The position numbers and the translations under genes are program-made. Positions 57,481 to 64,000 of a DNA stretch of 64,000 nucleotides are shown here, piece after piece. The notes under the pieces were generated by a model that ran no database searches, had not been told where the DNA came from, and saw nothing but the letters and a program-made list of their open reading frames with translations. Source of the stretch: Planctomycetes bacterium syqfu (GTDB lineage: Bacteria; Planctomycetota; Phycisphaerae; Phycisphaerales; Phycisphaeraceae); contig CP087563.1 of the NCBI GenBank assembly GCA_020974905.1, positions 2,604,001-2,668,000 of the forward strand, read 5' to 3'. Position 1 is the first letter of the stretch. Each line of letters begins with the position of its first letter.

Positions 57481-60400
57481 GAGACTGAATCTCCAATTGC
57501 CGTTGGGCTTGAATGGCCTTGAGTTCACGACGGCCGATGGTTTTCTGGATCAGGACGTAAAACAGTGGAGCAAAGATGGTGACCAGGAACGTGGAAGTGA
57601 ACACGCCACCGAGTGTCGCCGTACCGATGGCTTTCTGGGCACCGGCACCGGGTCCGGTCGCCAGCGCCAGCGGGACAACGCCAAAGCCAAATGCCATCGA
57701 CGTCATCACGATCGGTCGCAATCGCAGCTTGGCGGCCTGAAGCGTCGCTTGGCCCAGTTCCATCCCTTCATTCACTCCGGCCTTGGCGAACTGCACGATG
57801 AGGATGGCATTCTTGGTCGTCAGCCCCAATGTGGTCAACAAACCGATCTGGAAATACACGTCATTTGGCAATCCACGCCAGTCAGATGCAATCACGCCAC
57901 CGATCAAACCCAATGGCAAGACCAGCAGGATCGCGATGGGAATTGGCCAACTTTCATACAAAGCTGCAAGACACAGAAAAATCACCAACACGGAAAAGGC
58001 ATACAGCGGTGCGGCCTGAGAACCAGCCTGACGTTCTTGGTAACTTAAACCCGTCCAGTCATAGCCAAAGCCCTGAGGCAGTTTCATAGTGAAATCTTCC
58101 ATCAACTGCATCGCGGTACCGGAACTGACTCCTTGTGCCGATTCACCTTGAATGTTGACTGATGGGAAACCATTGAAACGTTCAAGCTTGGGCGATCCAT
58201 AACTCCATGCCCCATCGGCAAAGGAGATAAACGGCGTCATGTTGCCCGCGTTATTTCGGACGTAGAGCTTTTTCAAATCTTCAGGAAGCATGCGGTAAGG
58301 GGCATCGTTCTGGATGAACACACGCTTGACGCGGCCACCCTGGATAAAGTCATTGACGTAGGCACTACCGAAGGATGAAGCGATGGTGCTGTGAATGGCG
58401 TTGATATTCACACCCATGGCACCGGCTTTTTCCCAATCAACATTCACGCGGTATTCGGGCATATCCTCAAAACCGTTTGGACGCACTTTGGTCAGTTGGC
58501 TGTTCTGTGCTGCCATGCTCAGCAATTGATTGCGAGCATCCATAAGCTTGGCATGGCCCGCGCCACCGCGGTCGACCAACTGGAAGTCAAAGCCCTGTGC
58601 AGTTCCCAGTTCAATGACGGCTGGTGGCGCGAAGGCAAAGACAATGGCATCCTGGTAAGTCGAAAATTCCGCCATGCACCGTTGCAACACCGCACCGACG
58701 CGCAATCGCTCGTCATCACGTAGCGACCAATCCTTGAACTGAATAAACCCCATGCCTGCGTTTTGCGAAGCGCCGGAAAAGTTCTGCCCACTGATAAGCA
58801 TGCAAGAGTTGACCGCATCCTTTTCTTCTTCAAGCAGGTATTTCTGAATGCGTTCGAGCACAATCAGAGTCTGTTCCTTAGTCGAATTGGGCGGCAAAAG
58901 AACCTGAACGAACATCATGCCCTGATCTTCATCGGGCAGGTATGCGGTGGGCATTTTCTGGAACAGGTATCCCAATCCGACGCAAATAACCATGAACAGA
59001 ATGACGAAACGAAACTTGTGTGCTAGCGAATGGCCGACGACGCCCAGGTAAACACTGCGCGATTTATCGAACATGTGATCGAAGGCCTTGAAGAACGGGC
59101 GCAGGAACCAGATGCCGTTTTCAGCTGGTTCATGACCTTTTTCCACAGGCTTGAGCAATGTCGCGCAGAGCACTGGCGTGAGGATCAAGGCCACGACCAC
59201 AGACAAGAGCATCGCTGCAATGATCGTCACCGAGAATTGCCGGTAAATCACACCCGTCGATCCCTGGAAGAATGCCATGGGCCCGAACACCGCCGAGAGC
59301 ACCAGGCCGATACCGATCAGCGCGCTGGTGATTTCGCCCATAGATTTGCGCGTCGCTTCACGGGGTGATAAACCTTCCTCACTCATGACGCGTTCGACGT
59401 TTTCCACCACCACAATCGCGTCGTCCACCAATAGGCCGATAGCCAACACCATGGCAAACATCGTGAGCATGTTGATCGAAAAACCAAACAACCCCAGGAT
59501 GGCAAACGTGCCTAAAATCACCACCGGCACCGCGATCGTCGGGATCAGCGTCGCACGCACATTGCCCATGAACAGGTACATCACCAGGAACACGAGCACC
59601 ACCGCTTCGAGCAATGTCTTAATCACCTCATGAATGGCGGCACTGACGAAGGGCGTGGTGTCATAGGGATACACAATTTTCAAACCCGCAGGGAAAAACG
59701 CCTCCATTTCCTTCATTTTGTCACGAATGGCGTTGGCGGTATCCAATGCATTGGCTCCAGCAGCCTGGCGGATTGCAAGCACGGCGGAGGGTTTGCCGTT
59801 GAACCGGGGTTCAGTGACGTAGGATTCACTGCCCATGGCCACGCGTGCCACATCACGAATGCGTACCATCGAGCCGTCGGGATTGGTGCGCACGGGAATC
59901 GCGCCGAACTCTTCGGGTGTCTTAAGCAGGTTTTGCACGACGATGCTGGCATTGAGTCGTTGGCCCTTGACATGGGGCAGTCCGCCAAACTGACCCGCCG
60001 AGACTTCCACGTTATAGGCGTTCAGTGCCGCGATCAGATCGTCAACGGTCAATTCATATTCCACCAGCTTGTCCGGGTTCATCCATATCCGCATGGAATA
60101 CTGCGAACCGAAGACTTCCACTTCACCGACACCAGGAATACGGGCGACGACTTTTTCCAGTGTGGACTGGGCATAGTCGCGCAGATCCACGCCGTCCATC
60201 GAGCCGTCTTCTGAAATCATGCCGACAAGCATCAGGTAGTTGCGAGTGGATTTGCTGACCTTGACCCCTTGACGTTGTACCACGTCAGGCAGACTGGCTT
60301 CGGCAAGCTGGAGTTTATTTTGCACCTGTGCCCATGCCATGTCCGGATCAGTGCCCGGCGCGAAGGTCAACTCAACACGTGCAGTCCCTGAGGAATCACT

Positions 60401-60646
60401 GGTGGCCGACATGTACAACATCTTGTCAAAGCCCGTCATCTTCTGCTCGATGATCTGTGTCACGGTATTTTCCACCGTTTCGGCAGAGGCACCGGGATAC
60501 GCCGCAACGATGGAGATCGAAGGCGGAGCAATCGGCGGGTACTGCGACACAGGCAAGGTGTAAATCGCAAGCGCGCCAGCCACCATCAGAACGATGGCGA
60601 TCACCCATGCAAACACGGGGCGGTCTAAAAAAAATCTCGATAACAT
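57467..60646 (-). CDS. RND multidrug efflux transporter (HAE1/AcrB family)
   Basis: The 1059-residue protein has the normal AcrB length and starts SRFFLDRPVFAWVIAIVLM. TM4 holds LLVDDAIVVVENVERVM with the proton-relay Asp pair, and the family repeats in the two porter loops are present (PPSISIVAAYPGAS, SFGSAYVNDFIQGG). It exports hydrophobic compounds with proton flow. It follows the adaptor gene by 16 bases and overlaps the outer-membrane gene. No frameshift is visible. Confidence 0.95.
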   Translation of the reverse strand: MLSRFFLDRPVFAWVIAIVLMVAGALAIYTLPVSQYPPIAPPSISIVAAYPGASAETVENTVTQIIEQKMTGFDKMLYMSATSDSSGTARVELTFAPGTDPDMAWAQVQNKLQLAEASLPDVVQRQGVKVSKSTRNYLMLVGMISEDGSMDGVDLRDYAQSTLEKVVARIPGVGEVEVFGSQYSMRIWMNPDKLVEYELTVDDLIAALNAYNVEVSAGQFGGLPHVKGQRLNASIVVQNLLKTPEEFGAIPVRTNPDGSMVRIRDVARVAMGSESYVTEPRFNGKPSAVLAIRQAAGANALDTANAIRDKMKEMEAFFPAGLKIVYPYDTTPFVSAAIHEVIKTLLEAVVLVFLVMYLFMGNVRATLIPTIAVPVVILGTFAILGLFGFSINMLTMFAMVLAIGLLVDDAIVVVENVERVMSEEGLSPREATRKSMGEITSALIGIGLVLSAVFGPMAFFQGSTGVIYRQFSVTIIAAMLLSVVVALILTPVLCATLLKPVEKGHEPAENGIWFLRPFFKAFDHMFDKSRSVYLGVVGHSLAHKFRFVILFMVICVGLGYLFQKMPTAYLPDEDQGMMFVQVLLPPNSTKEQTLIVLERIQKYLLEEEKDAVNSCMLISGQNFSGASQNAGMGFIQFKDWSLRDDERLRVGAVLQRCMAEFSTYQDAIVFAFAPPAVIELGTAQGFDFQLVDRGGAGHAKLMDARNQLLSMAAQNSQLTKVRPNGFEDMPEYRVNVDWEKAGAMGVNINAIHSTIASSFGSAYVNDFIQGGRVKRVFIQNDAPYRMLPEDLKKLYVRNNAGNMTPFISFADGAWSYGSPKLERFNGFPSVNIQGESAQGVSSGTAMQLMEDFTMKLPQGFGYDWTGLSYQERQAGSQAAPLYAFSVLVIFLCLAALYESWPIPIAILLVLPLGLIGGVIASDWRGLPNDVYFQIGLLTTLGLTTKNAILIVQFAKAGVNEGMELGQATLQAAKLRLRPIVMTSMAFGFGVVPLALATGPGAGAQKAIGTATLGGVFTSTFLVTIFAPLFYVLIQKTIGRRELKAIQAQRQLEIQSHENA

Positions 60647-60662
60647 GGTTTACCTCAATCAA

Positions 60663-62000
60663 TCACTTCATGGCAGAAGCAGCGGGAGAAAGACTTTTGA
60701 CAGGCAAATCGGATTGCTGCTTGGCATCCAGCAGCGTGACTTGTACGGCACTACCCGGACGCACTTTCTGACGACCGTCGATGATGACACGGTCACCGGC
60801 AGAAAGACCCGATGTCACCAACCACTGATTACCAATAGCGCGTTCGGTGACAATCTTCTGCTGTTGGACCTTGTTTTGAGCATCGACTGTGAGTACCAAA
60901 GGCTCCCCCTTGTGATCGCGTGCCACCGCCTGTTGCGGGATAAGCAGTGCCTGTTGCCGAGTGCCTTCCTTGAGCAAGGTGCGGAGGTACATGCCCGGCA
61001 ACAGGTCACCGCGGGGGTTGGCAGCAACGATACGCAGGATCACCGACCCGGTTGTCGGGTCAACTGTGATATCCTGAAATTTAAGAGTGGCGGCATATGG
61101 ATACTCGCTGCCATCTTCAAGAATCAGTTTGACATCGCGATGTTGGGTATTTTCATTGCTCAGTTGGCCAGTTTCCATGCTCCGACGTAAACGCATCAGT
61201 TCCGACGTGGACTGAGGAACGTCCACAAAAATCGGATCGAGTGTCTGAATCGTGGCCAGCACGTCCTGGTACGCAGTGACAATGGCACCCACAGTAATCA
61301 ACGACCGGCCGATGCGACCGGTGATTGGCGCGGTGATCTTGGTGTAGTTGAGATTGATCAGGCTGTTCTGAGCAGCAGCTTCGGCCTGTTTGATGGCAGC
61401 CTCGGCGGCAGCGACTGCCGCACGATCATTCTCCACCTGGGCCTCGGCTGCCCGCAAAGTCGCCTGGGCCACGTCCACGTCAGTGGCGGCCTGATCGCGT
61501 TCACTGGTGGAAACCGCACGGTCCTTGAGCAGGTCCTCGTAACGCTTGGCGTTGATCTTTGCCAGGGACAAAGTCGCCTCCTGCCTGGCGACCCCGGCGA
61601 TGCTGGCTGCCATGGCGGCGCGAGCGCGGTCGGCATCTTTCTTCGCAGCATCCAACGTCGCCAACGCGCTGTCATGCACCGCCTTGAACGGGGCAGAATC
61701 AATCTCATACAACACATCGCCAGCCTTGACATCCGAGCCTTCGACAAACAATCGTTTCTGGATCAGACCACTGACCTGCGGTTTGATCTGTGCCATTCGG
61801 TAACTGCTCGTACGCCCAGGCAATTCAGTCTCCAGCACCACATTGCGTGGCTCAATGACCATCGCCGTCACCGGCATGGGGGGCGGCGCAGCAGCGGTCG
61901 GCGATGCAGTGGCCTGATCTTCCTTCCGGCAACCAAGCAGCAAAAGAACACTAACCGACAAAACGCTAACCAACAGGTATGAGGTTTTTCGTGAGATCAT
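60663..62000 (-). CDS. RND periplasmic adaptor (membrane fusion lipoprotein)
   Basis: ATG 62000 has GGAG 8 bases upstream. The 445-residue protein has a lipobox (LLLLGC), a lipoyl half-motif (SGLIQKRLFVEGSDVKAGDV), an alanine-rich coiled-coil hairpin (about 100-190), and the ITAPITGRIGRSLITVGAIV return strand. It bridges the RND pump and the outer-membrane channel. It is first in the operon, divergent from a TetR regulator. Confidence 0.93.
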   Translation of the reverse strand: MISRKTSYLLVSVLSVSVLLLLGCRKEDQATASPTAAAPPPMPVTAMVIEPRNVVLETELPGRTSSYRMAQIKPQVSGLIQKRLFVEGSDVKAGDVLYEIDSAPFKAVHDSALATLDAAKKDADRARAAMAASIAGVARQEATLSLAKINAKRYEDLLKDRAVSTSERDQAATDVDVAQATLRAAEAQVENDRAAVAAAEAAIKQAEAAAQNSLINLNYTKITAPITGRIGRSLITVGAIVTAYQDVLATIQTLDPIFVDVPQSTSELMRLRRSMETGQLSNENTQHRDVKLILEDGSEYPYAATLKFQDITVDPTTGSVILRIVAANPRGDLLPGMYLRTLLKEGTRQQALLIPQQAVARDHKGEPLVLTVDAQNKVQQQKIVTERAIGNQWLVTSGLSAGDRVIIDGRQKVRPGSAVQVTLLDAKQQSDLPVKSLSPAASAMK

Positions 62001-62248
62001 CGATAACACTCCAAATCAATAGCCTCAGCTATTACAGGTCGTTCAAGTGCTTGTCCAGTAAATACAGGTTCCAACCCGCCTGGCGAACACACTTCGACAT
62101 CGATCAAGCCAATACGAATTGATCGCCTGTCATTATTCTTATTTAAATTTAATTTTTAAATTTCAAATGTCAATATGATTTTCAAATTTAATTTTGATTT
62201 TTAGCAGGCGACAGATTATATTTCTAGGTAGACTAAGGCTCTAAACTT
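62001..62248. promoter_or_regulatory. Divergent control region of the efflux operon and tetR
   Basis: About 250 bases. The part at 62140-62205 is very AT-rich with inverted repeats such as AAATTTAATTTTTAAATTT and ATTTTCAAATTTAATTTT. Such symmetrical blocks are likely TetR operators that control both directions. Confidence 0.5.
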
Positions 62249-62884
62249 ATGACTAACATTAAAAACAATGCCGCAACACAAGAAACACGCCGCAAGCTCA
62301 TCGAGGCCGCCGGCGAAGTGTTTGCAGCGCAAGGACTGCATGCAGCTACAATTAAGGAAATCACATCAAAGGCAGGCGTCAACACCGCCGCCATCAATTA
62401 CCATTTCAGTGATAAATTTGAACTTTATGCCGCCGTCGTTCGACGGGCCTTGGACGACATGTGCGGGCAAAAGGAATATCACGCCAAAGAATTGACCGGT
62501 ACCCCCGAACAACAACTTGAACAAGTGATTTTCGAGATGCTGGAAAATACCAGTGACCCGACACGCCCCTCTTGGTGTACAACCATCCTGGCACACGAAT
62601 TTTCCCAACCCACGGCGGCCCTGGATGCGGTGGTCGAGGAATTGATTCGGCCTCAAGTCAACCGCATGAACCATATCATCCGCCAGATACTCGGCAATGA
62701 TGCAACCGAAAAACAGATCCTGCAGGCAGCCTTGAGTGTCGTCTCGCAACACGTTCATTACAGCTACAACCATCAGTTGATCCGCCGTCTTCAACCCCAG
62801 GCCTTCGATCAATGCACCTGGCAGGATATGGCCAAACATATCGCCCGCTTTTCCATCGCGGGACTACGTGACATGCGTAAGTAA
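62249..62884 (+). CDS. TetR-family regulator of the efflux operon
   Basis: The 211-residue protein has the TetR helix-turn-helix ATIKEITSKAGVNTAAINYHFSDKFELY (about 33-60) and a CerR/DUF1956-like ligand domain with HEFSQPTAALDAVVEE. It is divergent from the adaptor gene and shares an AT-rich palindromic gap with it. It probably represses the pump until an inducer binds. The next regulator is a paralogue with a near-identical N-terminus. Confidence 0.9.
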   Translation: MTNIKNNAATQETRRKLIEAAGEVFAAQGLHAATIKEITSKAGVNTAAINYHFSDKFELYAAVVRRALDDMCGQKEYHAKELTGTPEQQLEQVIFEMLENTSDPTRPSWCTTILAHEFSQPTAALDAVVEELIRPQVNRMNHIIRQILGNDATEKQILQAALSVVSQHVHYSYNHQLIRRLQPQAFDQCTWQDMAKHIARFSIAGLRDMRK

Positions 62885-62928
62885 GAAACAATAAACGGCA
62901 CATACCTTGCCTCTCACAAACTACTCAA

Positions 62929-63566
62929 TCAGTCATACATGCCCTTGATGGCGGTAATGCAAAACGACGTGATGTGTTCCACAAGCTGCATGCGGTTTTG
63001 GTACAACGATGGCATCCCCGGAAAGTTGCTGACATTAAATTCCCGGTGATCCACAAAGTACTTGCACAACCCGATCACACAATGCGTACATAACATCAAT
63101 TCCCTGTCATCGACGGGTCGGCCGATCAGCTTGGTGATGATTTGGCCGAGACTACCGTGTGCCACTTGCACCAGACCCTTGATCTGTTCCTGGTCGATTT
63201 GATTGGGATGCTGCACTTCACGGTTAAGCAAAACACACTGCCAGTTGGAATGATCCGCATCCATCATGAGCTTGAGTATGGCATCAATGTAATGGCTCAT
63301 CTGCTGTTGCGGTGTCTGGTCCTGACGAGTTTGCATCTGTCGAAAAAGATCGGTCGTCACACGATAGGCTTCGGCAATGACATGTTGATAGAGACCCGTT
63401 TTCCCATGAAAGTGATAATTGACAGACGCCAGAGATGTGCCCGCCCGTTCGGTAATGTCCTGAATGGTGCTGCCATCTAAGCCACGCTCCGCAAAGATTT
63501 CTCCTGCCGCGTCAATCAGACGACGCTGCGTTTCCATGGAAGAACAGTTGTTTTTGATATTGGCCA
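62929..63566 (-). CDS. TetR-family regulator, paralogue
   Basis: ATG 63566 gives MANIKNN, matching the start of the 62249 gene (MTNIKNN). The 212-residue protein has STIQDITERAGTSLASVNYHFHGKTGLY as recognition region and a CerR-like ligand domain (LLNREVQHPNQIDQEQIKGL). It converges on the first regulator with 44 bases between stops. Its target is not known. Confidence 0.9.
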
Positions 63567-63730
63567 TGATTCGATGTTCCATGACAGGAATCACAATGTG
63601 GAATTTTGATTATACAGCCAACCGACCGTATGTCCGCGCTGATTGATCTCTTGCTGGTCATTCAATTCGTCTTCATACTCAATTCAGAATTAACGGATCG
63701 GCGTAGAGATTGGTATTCAACTCAAGGGCA

Positions 63731-64000
63731 TCAACCGTTGTTGAGCTTGCCTGACCGCTTCGTGTTGTGCGAAATACGGAATCGCTCGATGCCTGCCAGC
63801 GCAAACTCGGTGATGGTATCCGCCAAGGCCACAATATCTTTTTCACTGGACGGAACAGGATGGCCAAATCGCTGCAAGAGTTCCCGGTTCTGGTCGTGAA
63901 AAACACAGATGCCATGTACAAAATTGGCACACTGAGCCCGAAGTTTAGGCTCGTCAGCCTCTCCCAGCAATTCAGCGACGATCTGATCCAAAGCCCTGCG
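63731..64000 (-). CDS. TetR-family regulator, C-terminal part (5' end outside window)
   Basis: The frame runs in from the right edge and stops at 63731. Its 89 visible residues (ALDQIVAELLGEA, LRAQCANFVHGICVFHDQNRELLQRFGHP, ALAGIERFR) resemble the C-terminal ligand domain of CerR-type TetR proteins. The DNA-binding part is not in the window. It would be the third such regulator in under 2 kb. Confidence 0.7.
   Translation of the reverse strand, partial: RRALDQIVAELLGEADEPKLRAQCANFVHGICVFHDQNRELLQRFGHPVPSSEKDIVALADTITEFALAGIERFRISHNTKRSGKLNNG

Noticed and set aside
59630-60214. Open frame of 194 codons opposite the RND transporter
   Set aside because: The transporter frame is complete and well conserved; the antisense frame is a by-product of codon bias.
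1-64000. Complete tRNA, rRNA or CRISPR array
   Set aside because: Only tRNA 3' halves were found. No regular short repeats with spacers and no Cas-like proteins are visible.

Overview
The window looks like part of a chromosome from the PVC superphylum, most likely a polysaccharide-degrading planctomycete of the Phycisphaerae type; Lentisphaerota or Kiritimatiellota are possible alternatives. The reasons are four pseudopilins with the [11 protein letters not shown]-terminus, two regulators that join a GntR winged helix to a LacI-type sensor, many secreted glycosidases, a dockerin-like tail and a sulfatase relic. There is no rRNA or 16S anchor, so the taxonomy is inference.

Layout. 0-4.3 kb (+): end of a GH42-like beta-galactosidase and a large multidomain secreted glycosidase. 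5.3-11.1 kb (-): a LacI regulator, a pseudopilin, a secreted TIM-barrel glycosidase and a frameshifted second glycosidase. 11.3-19 kb: mosaic region with a repeat carrying a tRNA-Gly 3' half, an SplB-like radical SAM protein, a broken type IIG methyltransferase joined to a glycosyltransferase fragment, a DDE insertion sequence, and a beta-helix protein with a phage-type S74 chaperone. 19.4-29.9 kb (-): catabolic cluster with a DapA-family lyase, DhaL, DhaK, an Asp-box propeller, a LacI regulator, an ADP-ribosylglycohydrolase-like protein, a GH123-like protein and a pseudopilin; three similar palindromes lie upstream of its genes. 30.3-35.2 kb: a frameshifted GH5-like glycosidase and a pseudopilin (-), divergent from a XylR-type activator (+). 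35.3-47.0 kb: visibly AT-rich defence island with an AbiE-type toxin-antitoxin pair, a HARE-HTH/HNH nuclease, a DGQHR protein, and a DNA phosphorothioation system, dndA divergent from dndBCDE. 47-47.8 kb: a large palindromic element, an IS relic and a sulfatase relic. 47.9-55.7 kb (-): GH16-dockerin enzyme, pseudopilin, GntR-LacI regulator, an IS5-family element, a second GntR-LacI regulator and a frameshifted DUF1593 protein. 56-64 kb: a tripartite RND efflux operon and three TetR-type regulators.

Two themes run through the window. Four times a sugar-type regulator, one pseudopilin and one or more secreted glycosidases sit together as a module, which suggests a dedicated pseudopilin per glycan system. 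Second, a dispersed repeat holding the 3' half of tRNA-Gly(GCC) plus its terminator marks several junctions, including the left side of the Dnd island and the edge of the restriction relic. At least four genes carry single-base shifts at or beside short homopolymers, so either decay or sequence errors affect this assembly.
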